A stretch of 32,399 nt of DNA. Source: Pseudomonadota bacterium. Its GTDB lineage: Bacteria > Pseudomonadota > Alphaproteobacteria > Puniceispirillales > UBA1172. Below, in pieces: positions 1 to 8,654 of the stretch (position 1 is its first letter; every line of letters begins with the position of its first letter). The stretch lies in contig JAQCJL010000009.1 of the NCBI GenBank assembly GCA_027593125.1, positions 1 through 32,399 on the forward strand. Reading direction: 5' to 3'. The notes under the pieces are model-generated. The model saw only the letters and a program-made list of their open reading frames with translations, was not told the origin of the DNA and did no database searches. The position numbers and the translations under genes are program-made.

Positions 1-1
1 T

Positions 2-139
2 ACCCCAATGGGGCTAGGGCCAATTGGGGTTTGGATCGGGATGGCCATAGGGCTTGCCGCCGCGACCCTTATCCTTGGCATTCGGTGTTGGCGCACTTGC
101 AATATTCTGATAAGGCAAAACCGTTTTGATCTGATATAA
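2..139 (+). CDS. MATE-family efflux transporter, C-terminal fragment (5' end outside window)
   Basis: The frame is open from the window edge and ends at TAA 137-139. It encodes about 45 residues with a hydrophobic, glycine-rich segment (GLGPIGVWIGMAIGLAAA) followed by a basic tail. This resembles the last transmembrane helix of NorM/MATE multidrug and toxic-compound exporters, where a G-x-x-G-V-W-I-G-x-x-x-G-L pattern is common. Such proteins use Na+ or H+ gradients in the inner membrane. Only the tail is visible, so another polytopic transporter is possible. The stop lies 7 bases before the glnE start, so the two genes may be co-transcribed. Confidence 0.55.
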   Translation, partial: TPMGLGPIGVWIGMAIGLAAATLILGIRCWRTCNILIRQNRFDLI

Positions 140-146
140 TTTTGTT

Positions 147-3035
147 ATGACGATATTGATTGCTCCACCTCTATCACAAACCCCTATCAGCCGTCATCAG
201 CATGATTGTTTTGAGCTATTAAAACCCACATTGAGGGATGAAAAAGCTGCGGCAATTTTGGCCTCTGCCATGGCGCTTGCTCCTTATTTAGATCAACTCT
301 ATCGCAAAAACATCACACTGCTTTCCACCCTTGCTAATGGTGGTATAGAAACCATTCATGCCACGATTGCTGAGGCAAAAGACACGTTACGAGATCGTCT
401 CAACGCTACCACAAACCATGATCAAGCCATGATCGCTATTCGGTTGTTTCGGCAACAGATTAATACCGCCGTTACCATATCTGACCTCCTTGATCTTGCC
501 CCTGTATCAGAACAAATGCACTGGTTGAGTGAAGCGGCGGATTATGCCAGCTCCACTTTAATTGCATGGCTAGAACATCAGGCCAGGGCATCCAACCGTC
601 TTAATAGCAACGCCAGGTGGTGTGTGTTGGCAATGGGGAAATTAGGGTCAGGCGAGCTTAATTTTTCATCTGATATTGATGTTATCATTCTCTATGATTG
701 TCCCCCCGATGATCAGGAAAGTGGACGCGTCTTTGTTGATTTGACCAGACAATTCACCAATATCATGACCAAACCAACGGCTGATGGCATAGGTTGGCGT
801 GTGGATTTGCGTCTTCGCCCCAACCCAAGTGTGACCCCTGTTGCTATTCGCACCGACAATGCCATCAGTTATTACGAATCTTTGGCTAGAACATGGGAAA
901 GGGTTGCCTTTATTCGTGCACGTCACATTGCTGGTGATCCACAACTAGCAAAAGAGTTTCTATCTGAAATTGAACCTTTTATTTGGCGCCGCTATCTGGA
1001 TTATACCGTCATTGATGATATGCGAATGATGCTACAGCGTGAGCCAAAATCAAACGATTTGTTAGGTTTTAATGTTAAAAAAGGCCAAGGCGGTATTCGT
1101 TCGATTGAGTTTGCTGTCCATGTTCAACAATTAATCGCTGGTGGCCGCGAACAACAGCTAAGAAACCGATCAACGGTGGTGGCACTCGAAGCCTTAGCCG
1201 AACACCAATGGATTACTAAAGACGAGGCCATGGTTTTGATCACCTGTTATTATGCCCTACGGCGGCTAGAACATCGCATCCAGATGATGCATGACGCCCA
1301 TAGCCACCAATTGCCGCGCCAAGAGGAAAAACTTACTGAATTGGCCCAATTTTGTGGTCATGCTGATAATGCAAGTTTTCGCACCGCCATTCACGACCTC
1401 TGCGCCCAAGTTATTTCCAATACCAAAGGTGTATCCCAGAAACTGGGGGTTGAACCTAATGGTAACGCGGATGGGCAAAAATTGACGCTTGCCCTTTTGC
1501 TTGATCAAGATGATGACAGCAATGCCGTGACCCTGGCGCTTTCTGATCTGGGCTTTACTGATGTTAACAGCATCATCCCAACCTGCAGAAATTGGATGGC
1601 AGGCCAAATCCCAGCAACACAGAGCGATCGGGCGCGTGATATCCTTGGCCGGATTCTGCCCGCGTTATTGATCCAGATCAGCACCGCTGATAATCCGGAT
1701 CAGGCCTTTCATGCCTTTGTTCGTTTAGTGGAAAATCTTCCCATAGGGGTACAGTTTTTTTCCCTTCTCGAAGGCAATCCGAATATCGCAAAGGTTATTG
1801 CCACTGTTCTTGTGGCCTCACCGCGGATGGCAGACAGCCTGTCCAATCACACCGAGTTGGTGGACGATCTGCTTTATGAAGGTTTCTGGCATCCTATTGA
1901 TACCGATCTCACGCGGATGACCAGTGAATTGTCATCAGCAATGAAGATGGCAAAATCACATGAAGCCAGCCTTGATGCCTTACGCGTGAAATTACGGCAC
2001 TGGCGGTTTCGCGTTCACGTTCATATGGTGACCAGTGTGATTGAACCTTCTGAGGCAGGACAGTTTCTCTCACTTATTGCTGAGGCGGCGATTACCGCCG
2101 CCCTACCCATCGCACGACAGCGCATTGAAGACCGATTTGGTCAACTTAAAGATGGCGCCCTTATCATTGTTGCTATGGGCAGACTTGGGGCAATGGAAAT
2201 GACATCCTCTTCTGATCTGGATTTGGTGTTTATTCATCATACCCCTGACGGAGCGATGACAGATGGGGATAAGTCTATCCCCGGCAGTCTCTATTTCACG
2301 CGCATTGGTCAAGAGATTATCAATATTCTGACTGCCCCAACAAGCGAAGGTCACGCCTATGAGGTGGATATGCGCCTGCGCCCAAGTGGGAAATCAGGGC
2401 CTGTGACCATCGCCTTTGATCGTTTCGCCAGTTATCAAATGGATAACGCTTGGACATGGGAACATATGGCTCTGATCAGAGCCCGGATCATCACCGGATT
2501 TCAACATGATGATCTGGCGACGCAGATTGAAAACTGCCTTGCCAATGTTATGAAAATAGAACGCTCAAAATCGCGTGTTATTGCTGATGCTAGAGATATG
2601 CGTCAGCGCATTGCAAAACATCATCAGCCCCGATCAGGCCATGATCTGCGATTGATCCCTGGCGGCCTTATTGATCTGGATTTTTTTGCCCAGATGATGC
2701 AATTGATGCATCCGCTAGAAAACGGCCAACGCCTAGGTCAAGCCACGGCAGCAATTGCCTCACTTGGCATGCGTCAGATCATCTCAGCCAAAGAAGCAGA
2801 TACCCTAGCAAAATCATGCCAAGTGTTGATGGATTTAAACCAGATGATGCGTCTAACCATGATCAGCGTGCATGAACAGAAACCCGAAAACTCTCTGCCT
2901 ATCCCTTTGGTTGAGCGATTTGGTATTCATACGGTATTAGAATTAGATCAATTGGTAGCACAACATGCTAATCGCATTGCTTCCATTACTGATCACAGCT
3001 TGCAGAACGTCTTAGATCAAAACACAGAAAAGTGA
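147..3035 (+). CDS. glnE: Bifunctional glutamine synthetase adenylyltransferase / adenylyl-removing enzyme
   Basis: GlnE adds AMP to, and removes it from, glutamine synthetase in response to PII (GlnB) and glutamine, tuning ammonium assimilation in the cytoplasm. The protein is 962 aa, close to the usual 940-1000. It has the expected duplicated nucleotidyltransferase layout. An N-terminal site carries GSGELNFSSDIDVI at about residues 167-180, with two metal-binding aspartates. A second site carries MGRLGAMEMTSSSDLDLV at about 676-693. In the family the N-terminal half removes AMP and the C-terminal half adds it. No clear Shine-Dalgarno precedes the ATG. The preceding stop is 7 bases away, so reinitiation after the upstream gene is plausible. 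Its usual regulators glnB and glnA are not in the window. Confidence 0.96.
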   Translation: MTILIAPPLSQTPISRHQHDCFELLKPTLRDEKAAAILASAMALAPYLDQLYRKNITLLSTLANGGIETIHATIAEAKDTLRDRLNATTNHDQAMIAIRLFRQQINTAVTISDLLDLAPVSEQMHWLSEAADYASSTLIAWLEHQARASNRLNSNARWCVLAMGKLGSGELNFSSDIDVIILYDCPPDDQESGRVFVDLTRQFTNIMTKPTADGIGWRVDLRLRPNPSVTPVAIRTDNAISYYESLARTWERVAFIRARHIAGDPQLAKEFLSEIEPFIWRRYLDYTVIDDMRMMLQREPKSNDLLGFNVKKGQGGIRSIEFAVHVQQLIAGGREQQLRNRSTVVALEALAEHQWITKDEAMVLITCYYALRRLEHRIQMMHDAHSHQLPRQEEKLTELAQFCGHADNASFRTAIHDLCAQVISNTKGVSQKLGVEPNGNADGQKLTLALLLDQDDDSNAVTLALSDLGFTDVNSIIPTCRNWMAGQIPATQSDRARDILGRILPALLIQISTADNPDQAFHAFVRLVENLPIGVQFFSLLEGNPNIAKVIATVLVASPRMADSLSNHTELVDDLLYEGFWHPIDTDLTRMTSELSSAMKMAKSHEASLDALRVKLRHWRFRVHVHMVTSVIEPSEAGQFLSLIAEAAITAALPIARQRIEDRFGQLKDGALIIVAMGRLGAMEMTSSSDLDLVFIHHTPDGAMTDGDKSIPGSLYFTRIGQEIINILTAPTSEGHAYEVDMRLRPSGKSGPVTIAFDRFASYQMDNAWTWEHMALIRARIITGFQHDDLATQIENCLANVMKIERSKSRVIADARDMRQRIAKHHQPRSGHDLRLIPGGLIDLDFFAQMMQLMHPLENGQRLGQATAAIASLGMRQIISAKEADTLAKSCQVLMDLNQMMRLTMISVHEQKPENSLPIPLVERFGIHTVLELDQLVAQHANRIASITDHSLQNVLDQNTEK

Positions 3036-3097
3036 TCAAAATCGATCAGTTTTCATGCGAAATTTCTTTTGCATTTTTAAAATAAACAGCGTACGTA

Positions 3098-3112
3098 GCG
3101 ATTTGAAATCGC
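3098..3112. repeat. 15-bp inverted repeat in front of the MFS gene
   Basis: GCGATTT and AAATCGC flank a single central G, giving a perfect odd palindrome. If the MFS gene starts at 3130 or 3154, this lies in its leader and could be an operator half-site pair or a short hairpin. With the longest possible start (3055) it would be coding. The sequence alone does not show a function. Confidence 0.4.
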
Positions 3113-3153
3113 ATCTGCGTCCGGTTGCGATGAATAGCGCTGGGAAAAAGGCT

Positions 3154-4419
3154 ATGAATTCAGCTCTTCGTTCCTCATGGACGTTATTTTTTGGCATCCT
3201 TCTTTTTATGATCGGCAATGGCCTTCAAGGGGTATTGCTTGGCGTTCGCTCAGAGCAATTAGGTTTTGGCGATATTGCCACAGGGTTGGTCATGGGCGGC
3301 TATTTCATTGGCTATTTTAGCGGTTCATTTTTTGTCCCTAAAATGGTTAGTAAAGTTGGTCATATTCGCGTTTTTGGCGTTATGGCAGCGCTGGCCTCAG
3401 CGTCAATTTTGGTTCATCCTATTGCCGAAAACTCATTCATCTGGATGGTGATGCGCATTCTCACAGGTTTTGCCTATGTTGGGATGTATATCGTTTCCGA
3501 AAGCTGGATCAATGACAAAGCCACTAACCTTACCCGTGGGGCGTTGTTATCCGTTTATATGATTGTACAAATGCTGGGCATGATGATTGGCCAGTTTATG
3601 TTAAATCTTAGCGGCGATAATGATTATGGGTTATTCTTAGCCATTTCCATAATTGTTTCCTTTGCTGCTATTCCAATTATGTTAACAGCGGCAAGTGTGC
3701 CTGATTTTTCCGCCCCTGAACCCGCCTCCCTAAGGCGCGTTTATAACACCTCCCCTCTTAGTGTGGTTGGGATGTTAATTGTTGGTTTTAATGCCTCTAT
3801 CATTTTTGGCATGGGGGCAGTTTATGCAACAAAAATTGGCATGAATGTTAGTCAAGTTTCGTTGTTCATGATCTCAATCGGTGCTGGGGCGATGCTGTTA
3901 CAATACCCCATTGGCAAGTTATCTGATCTGCTTGATCGCCGAACAGTGATTCTGATTACCCATATAATTTCTGCCCTATGCCTGTTGGTAGGTTATTTCA
4001 CCAGTGGGTTAGGCTTTATCATGATCTTTTTAATAATTGCGATTTATGGTGGGGTCAGTACGCCACAATATTCGCTTTATATTGCGCATGCGAATGACTA
4101 TTTGTCACCGCGCCAAGTGGTAGGGACAAGCGCAAAACTGATTATGATCAATGGACTTGGAGCCATCTTTGGGCCACCCGTTATCGGCTATACGATTTAT
4201 GCCTTTGGCATTAATGCGTTTTTGATCGTTCAACTTATCACCCATCTTGGTATGGTCAGCTTTGTCATCTATCGCATGTATGCCAGAGAATCTATGCCCG
4301 TTGAGGCACAGGGGCCATTTATTTCTGTTCGCGGTACGGGCATTGCGGCATCCCTGTTGCCTGAAGCTGAATGGGAAGGTCGGACAACGACCGAAGATGA
4401 AGACAAAGTTTTGCCTTAA
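3154..4419 (+). CDS. MFS transporter, YcaD/UMF2-like
   Basis: This is a 12-helix major facilitator of about 421 aa from the chosen ATG. Hydrophobic segments run through the whole protein. The first-half pattern, R-x-x-x-G-x-x-Y-V-G-M-Y-I-V-x-E-S-W-I followed by T-R-G-A-L-L-S-V-Y-M-I-V, resembles the helix 4-5 region of the YcaD group. A second-half QYPIGKLSDLLDRR matches the MFS loop 8-9 signature (G-x-L-x-D-x-x-x-R-R). The substrate is unknown. The frame is open upstream to ATG 3055 and also has ATG 3130. I chose 3154 because the extra 33 residues are not family-like and GGGA (3142-3145) lies at a workable distance; 3130 is nearly as likely. It follows glnE on the same strand. Confidence 0.85.
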   Translation: MNSALRSSWTLFFGILLFMIGNGLQGVLLGVRSEQLGFGDIATGLVMGGYFIGYFSGSFFVPKMVSKVGHIRVFGVMAALASASILVHPIAENSFIWMVMRILTGFAYVGMYIVSESWINDKATNLTRGALLSVYMIVQMLGMMIGQFMLNLSGDNDYGLFLAISIIVSFAAIPIMLTAASVPDFSAPEPASLRRVYNTSPLSVVGMLIVGFNASIIFGMGAVYATKIGMNVSQVSLFMISIGAGAMLLQYPIGKLSDLLDRRTVILITHIISALCLLVGYFTSGLGFIMIFLIIAIYGGVSTPQYSLYIAHANDYLSPRQVVGTSAKLIMINGLGAIFGPPVIGYTIYAFGINAFLIVQLITHLGMVSFVIYRMYARESMPVEAQGPFISVRGTGIAASLLPEAEWEGRTTTEDEDKVLP

Positions 4420-4461
4420 CATCAAAACGGTTAACCCATAGCCTACCTGTTATGTGGGTGG

Positions 4462-4881
4462 CTAGAGAAGCCCCAGAGAACGTAATTCTTCCTGCATTTC
4501 TCTTGGCATGATATCATCATGATCTGTGCCAAGGGGAAGATCAGCTGGCGCGTCATCTGCTTCGAGGTAACGCCATCCTTGAAATGGTCGCATCCGCCGC
4601 TCAACAAGGGGAATAAGCCCCGGTGCCAGAACAATTCCGCAGGCAGGCTTGCCATCTTGACGTTCAACTTCAACCAGATCGGTAATGGGCTGACGCGCGC
4701 ACATCCAGCCCTTAATGATCCAATACATGGATCCTCCATCAAGCACCTCTGTGGCACGTTTGGGAAATGACCTTGTGACATGCATAATGCGCCCATGCCT
4801 GGCCATGACCTGTTGGTGCCATTCTGTCAGTGTTTTGATATTCTCTGACCCAACCGAAAGTTTTTTTAGATGCAACGGCAT
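4462..4881 (-). CDS. DUF1489 family protein
   Basis: This 139-aa protein starts MPLHLKKLSVG. It carries the family hallmarks HVTRSFPKRATEVLDGGSMY (about residues 34-53), WIIKG, and LIPLVERRMRPFQGWRYL (about 89-106). I recognise it as DUF1489, a cytoplasmic family largely confined to Alphaproteobacteria and with no established function. Its ATG lies only 2 bases after the mgtE stop codon on the same strand, so it is probably translated from the mgtE message by reinitiation. Whether this reflects a functional link with magnesium transport is not known. The assignment is from memory of the conserved motifs. Confidence 0.8.
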   Translation of the reverse strand: MPLHLKKLSVGSENIKTLTEWHQQVMARHGRIMHVTRSFPKRATEVLDGGSMYWIIKGWMCARQPITDLVEVERQDGKPACGIVLAPGLIPLVERRMRPFQGWRYLEADDAPADLPLGTDHDDIMPREMQEELRSLGLL

Positions 4882-4883
4882 AA

Positions 4884-6299
4884 TTACCCCACCAGAAAAA
4901 TCGCGGCAAGGCCAAGGAATGTTAAAAATCCAATCACATCAGTAACTGTCGTGATAAAGACCGATGATGCCACCGCTGGATCAACCCCAATACGAGATAA
5001 GAATACCGGTATCGCCGCGCCACTAAGTGCCGCTGCTAACATATTAGCAATCATGGCAAATCCCATGACAAGCGCGATATGAAGATTTTGAAACCACAAG
5101 AACGCCACTAAACCAGCGACAACAGCAAAGATGATACCATTGATCAAACCCACCATCGCTTCACGCATGATAAAGCGGCTTACCATACCGTCGCCTAACT
5201 GCCGCATGGCTAGCGCCCGAACCGCAACTGTCACGGTCTGAGTTCCCGCATTGCCGCCCATTGAGGCAACAATTGGCATCAAAACCGCCAGTGCTACCAG
5301 ACGCTCAATCGTTTTGTCAAAGAGACCAATCACGATTGAGGCAATCACCGCAGTTAACAAATTAACTAGCAACCAAAGAAACCGTGTTTCTACCGTTGCC
5401 TTAATTGAGGCACGAAGATTACTTCCGCTAACACCGCCAAGTGCCATCAGATCTTCTTCAGCTTCTTCTTGAATAACATCCACAATATCATCAACCGTGA
5501 TGACGCCAACCAGCTTATTTTGCTGATCAACCACACTGGCAGAAACCAAACCATAGCGATGGAAAAGTAAGGCCACTTCTTCCTGATCCATGGTAACAGG
5601 GATCAAATGCGTTGAGGTCTCCATGATATCTGCGAGGCGCACAGGGCGTCCAGACGACAATAAACGCCCAAGTCTAACCTGCCCCTCAACCCGTCTTGCT
5701 GGGTCAATGACAATGATGGCATAGAAATCGTCAGGCAAATCCTCTTGGTCAAGAGAACGCATATAATCAACCGTTTGCCCCACCGTCCAATGCGATGGGC
5801 AAACCACAACCTCACGCTGCATCAATCGGCCAGCACAATTTTCAGGGTAAGACAGCGCCTCTTCTACGATCAACCTTTCCCCAACAGGCAGAGCCGCGAG
5901 AATACTGGCAAGCTCATCATCCTCAAGATCTTCAAGGATATCAATGGCGTCGTCACTTTCCATTTCAGGCAACGCCTGTGCCAATTCACTTACCCCATAA
6001 GTGGACACCACATCTTCGAGAATATCTTCAGGCAAATAGGTAAATACTGTCGCATCAATATGACGCCGCAACATGATCATAAACCGTTTACGTTGCGCAG
6101 AATTAAGGCGTTCAATCATATCTGCCTGATCCGCCGGATGAAGCGGCGAAACCAGGGATATTAATCGGTCACGATTGCCATCAGCGATCGCCGCAATAAT
6201 GGCCGCCTCAACCTTGGGGGTAAGGCCATAAAGATTGGTTAGATCTGGCATACCATGGCGCTGATATTCAATATTTTCATGATCGGGTTTTACCGCCAT
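4884..6299 (-). CDS. mgtE: Magnesium transporter MgtE
   Basis: MgtE is a homodimeric inner-membrane Mg2+ channel whose cytoplasmic domains close the pore when Mg2+ is plentiful. The 471-aa protein has the expected order. An acidic, helical MgtE N domain (about residues 35-135) contains HPADQADMIERL and the acidic run IDILEDLEDDE. Then comes a CBS-domain pair (about 140-265) and five C-terminal membrane segments (about 290-471). The first transmembrane block carries MGGNAGTQT, the family signature. An aspartate near residue 454 (TTVTDVIGF) fits the pore-lining Asp of the last helix. It shares the strand with the MttB-like gene upstream, with a 118-base gap, and DUF1489 follows after 2 bases. 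Confidence 0.95.
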   Translation of the reverse strand: MAVKPDHENIEYQRHGMPDLTNLYGLTPKVEAAIIAAIADGNRDRLISLVSPLHPADQADMIERLNSAQRKRFMIMLRRHIDATVFTYLPEDILEDVVSTYGVSELAQALPEMESDDAIDILEDLEDDELASILAALPVGERLIVEEALSYPENCAGRLMQREVVVCPSHWTVGQTVDYMRSLDQEDLPDDFYAIIVIDPARRVEGQVRLGRLLSSGRPVRLADIMETSTHLIPVTMDQEEVALLFHRYGLVSASVVDQQNKLVGVITVDDIVDVIQEEAEEDLMALGGVSGSNLRASIKATVETRFLWLLVNLLTAVIASIVIGLFDKTIERLVALAVLMPIVASMGGNAGTQTVTVAVRALAMRQLGDGMVSRFIMREAMVGLINGIIFAVVAGLVAFLWFQNLHIALVMGFAMIANMLAAALSGAAIPVFLSRIGVDPAVASSVFITTVTDVIGFLTFLGLAAIFLVG

Positions 6300-6337
6300 C
6301 GCGCCCTCACACCAGTTAGGAGTTCAGTAAAGATTAT

Positions 6338-6383
6338 TTATACCCACTCAGAGGGTAAAATCCAATTTGTGATGGTTATACCC
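6338..6383. repeat. Repeated TTATACCC and small hairpin in the mgtE leader
   Basis: The octamer TTATACCC occurs at 6338-6345 and again at 6376-6383. The first copy also forms a 5-bp hairpin, TACCC (6341-6345) with GGGTA (6353-6357). All of this lies in the 118-base gap between the MttB-like gene and mgtE, so on the - strand it would be in the mgtE leader or promoter region. The gap is too short to hold a canonical M-box riboswitch, and I do not see one. An operator role is only a guess. Confidence 0.35.
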
Positions 6384-6417
6384 TTTTCATGATAAAGATC
6401 AAATTCTCCATAAGCCC

Positions 6418-7974
6418 TTAGAAATCTGTTTCAACACCGCCATCTGTCTTGCGCCGCGCAACATAGCTAGCTAATTCCTCTTGGATAGCATCATCCATAG
6501 GTGGCGGTTGATATTCCGCTAAAATCGCTTTCATAATGGCGTTAGCCCGTTCTTCCGTTTTCAGGCCGCCAGTTTCTTCCCACGTTTCAAAATTACGCCA
6601 GTCTGATAAAAATGGGGCATAAAATGCATCCTTAAACCGGCGCTGAGTATGATCAGCACCAAAAAAATGACTGCCCGGACCAACCTCTTTGATGGCTTCA
6701 AAGGCAAGGGCATCATCACTCATATCCAGGGGCTGATTAAGATAAATCTGCTGCTGAAGCATTTCACAGTCCATGATAAGTTTTTCAAAACTGGCGCATA
6801 ATCCGCCCTCTAGCCAACCAGCCCCATGATAGACCATGTTGCAATGCCCAGAACTGACCGCTTGAAGCGAAGCCATGCTTTCCCATACCGCTTGCCCATC
6901 AGGATAGTTGGCAGCACACGCCACTGAGCCGCGCCAAGGCAAGCCATAACGCCGCGCCAATTGCCCTGATATCTGCATGGCTCGGTAGTATTCAGGTGTA
7001 CCAAAAGCAGGTGAACCAGATTTCATATCCACATTACTGGTAAATGCTCCAAAAACCACTGGTGTATGGGGGCGTACCTGTTGCATCAGCACCAAACCTG
7101 CCAAAAACTCAGCATTTTGTTGCACGATCGCCCCTGCTACGGTCGCTGGGGCCATTGCCCCTGAGAGGGTAAAGGGGGTTATGACAACGGCCTGACCTTT
7201 CTTGGCACAGCGCATTGCCCCATCAAGCATTGGCCAGTCGTGTTTCAGAGGTGAGGTGGAATTGATATTGGTGAACATTCGCGGCTTTGATGCAAACGCA
7301 CTTTCGGTAAGACCGCCAGCAATTCGCACCATTTCCATACCATCTTCGATACGCCCACTGCCAAGTGAATAAGCGTGTATCACTTTATCGGTTAGGGTCA
7401 GCATGTCATAAACACAATCTAGATGCCGTATAGATGCGTGAATGTCCACCGGCTCTACCGGATAGCCAGCAACGAAATGCAAACAATTAAAATACTGATT
7501 AAGCCGCAACAGGTTCTGAAAATCGGGTCTTGAACCTACTCGCCTGCCCCCATCAAGATCACTCACATTCGGGGCAGAAGCCACAGTAGAATAGAGCAAA
7601 TTTCTGCCGCCAACCGTTAGCGTCCTATCTAAATTTCGAGGAACAATATCAAACTCAGCTGGGGCAAGGGCTATCATTTTTTCAACCAGCCCACGATCCA
7701 TTTTGACATTCTTTGTCACATGATCAACATCACATCCTGCCTTTTCAAGATAATCCAATGCTTCATCATTTAAAAATAATATGCCGATTTCTTCTAATAC
7801 GCGCATAGAAGTATCGTGTATTCTGTTTAGGTCTTCTTCAGAAACGGGTTCAACGGGATCGTCAATATATTGCGGAATACGCCAATCCAGTTGTTCAATG
7901 GCTGCGCGAATAGGGTTTCCCTGCCCTCGACCTGCACGCGACCGGCGACCGGATCGGTTAGATGAGTCGTTCAT
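6418..7974 (-). CDS. Trimethylamine methyltransferase (MttB) family protein, non-pyrrolysine type
   Basis: MttB-family enzymes move a methyl group from a methylated amine to the cobalt of a small corrinoid protein. This 518-aa member has a basic N-terminus (SGRRSRAGRG), the family opening (LNRIHDTSMRVLEEIGILFL) and a long barrel domain with glycine-rich stretches such as MVYHGAGWLEGGL. Classical methanogen MttB reads through an in-frame amber codon as pyrrolysine. Here the frame is open throughout with no TAG, as in the glycine-betaine-type homologues, so trimethylamine itself is less likely to be the substrate. A quaternary amine is a family-based guess. I chose ATG 7974 because AAAGGTG sits just upstream; an ATG at 8037 in the same frame lacks this. 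No corrinoid protein gene is nearby, but a cobalamin operon starts divergently 65 bases beyond. Confidence 0.88.
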   Translation of the reverse strand: MNDSSNRSGRRSRAGRGQGNPIRAAIEQLDWRIPQYIDDPVEPVSEEDLNRIHDTSMRVLEEIGILFLNDEALDYLEKAGCDVDHVTKNVKMDRGLVEKMIALAPAEFDIVPRNLDRTLTVGGRNLLYSTVASAPNVSDLDGGRRVGSRPDFQNLLRLNQYFNCLHFVAGYPVEPVDIHASIRHLDCVYDMLTLTDKVIHAYSLGSGRIEDGMEMVRIAGGLTESAFASKPRMFTNINSTSPLKHDWPMLDGAMRCAKKGQAVVITPFTLSGAMAPATVAGAIVQQNAEFLAGLVLMQQVRPHTPVVFGAFTSNVDMKSGSPAFGTPEYYRAMQISGQLARRYGLPWRGSVACAANYPDGQAVWESMASLQAVSSGHCNMVYHGAGWLEGGLCASFEKLIMDCEMLQQQIYLNQPLDMSDDALAFEAIKEVGPGSHFFGADHTQRRFKDAFYAPFLSDWRNFETWEETGGLKTEERANAIMKAILAEYQPPPMDDAIQEELASYVARRKTDGGVETDF

Positions 7975-8102
7975 TTTCACACCTTTAACAGCGTTATTAA
8001 CAAGTTTATCGTCAACCCAAATCCTATGCCAATGCAACTGATTATTTGCATATTACAGCGAATCCTTTATCAAAATAAAAGCTATCCTGTTGGGAGACTC
8101 AT

Positions 8103-8654
8103 ATGGGGCGACAGAAAAATAAGGGGTTGCTGTTTTTTCTGGGAGGAGCCAGATCAGGGAAAACCGCGGCAGCAGAAGCAAAAGCTATTCACATTGCTGA
8201 AAATACCGGGCAAATCCCCTATTATCTTGCTACTGGACAAGCCTTTGATGATGGGATGAAAGATCGCATTGAGCGCCACAAAGCCCTGCGCGCGGATCGC
8301 TTTAACACCATTGAAGAGCCGCTTGATCTTGCCGCCTCTATTCAGGCTATTGATGCTGTCAACGCCGTTATTCTGATTGATAGCTTAGGCATTTGGTTAA
8401 CCAATATGATGATGGCGAAAAAGGACTGGCAAACGCCGTTAACAGAACTGCTCAACGTCATCGCGCATGGTGATAATCAAGTCATCCTAGTATCTGATGA
8501 TGTTAGTGGAGGGATTATTCCTGAAAATGCGATGGCAAGACAGTTTCGTGATGAGTTGGGATTGATAAATCAACAAGTTGCCGCCGCTGCCACTGAAGTT
8601 ATTTACGTTATTGCCGGTATCTCAACCCTGATTAAAGGTAAACAATCTTCATGA
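8103..8654 (+). CDS. cobU: Adenosylcobinamide kinase / guanylyltransferase (CobU/CobP)
   Basis: This enzyme phosphorylates adenosylcobinamide and then attaches GMP, giving AdoCbi-GDP for lower-ligand attachment. The 183-aa protein has the P-loop GGARSGKT (14-21). It has the RIERHKALR block with the histidine (H59) expected to carry the guanylyl group, the TIEEP motif (69-73) and a C-terminal ARQFRDELGLINQQVA block. One oddity is that the usual NEVGxGIVP motif reads SDDVSGGIIP (131-140), replacing the Asn, Glu and Gly. A GGGAG motif 5-10 bases before the ATG supports the start. The cobT start overlaps the stop by 4 bases. I see no cobalamin riboswitch in the 128 bases before the gene (back to the 7974 mttB start). 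Confidence 0.92.
   Translation: MGRQKNKGLLFFLGGARSGKTAAAEAKAIHIAENTGQIPYYLATGQAFDDGMKDRIERHKALRADRFNTIEEPLDLAASIQAIDAVNAVILIDSLGIWLTNMMMAKKDWQTPLTELLNVIAHGDNQVILVSDDVSGGIIPENAMARQFRDELGLINQQVAAAATEVIYVIAGISTLIKGKQSS

Noticed and set aside
6300-6417. M-box (Mg2+) riboswitch before mgtE
   Set aside because: The gap is about 118 bases, and only one small 5-bp hairpin is visible, without the conserved core.
6418-7974. Pyrrolysine-type MttB with amber read-through
   Set aside because: The frame is continuous with no internal TAG, and the gene ends at TAA.
8038-8102. Cobalamin riboswitch before cobU
   Set aside because: The gap is too short for the full element, and I find no B12-box-like conserved core in it or in the adjoining start of the mttB gene.
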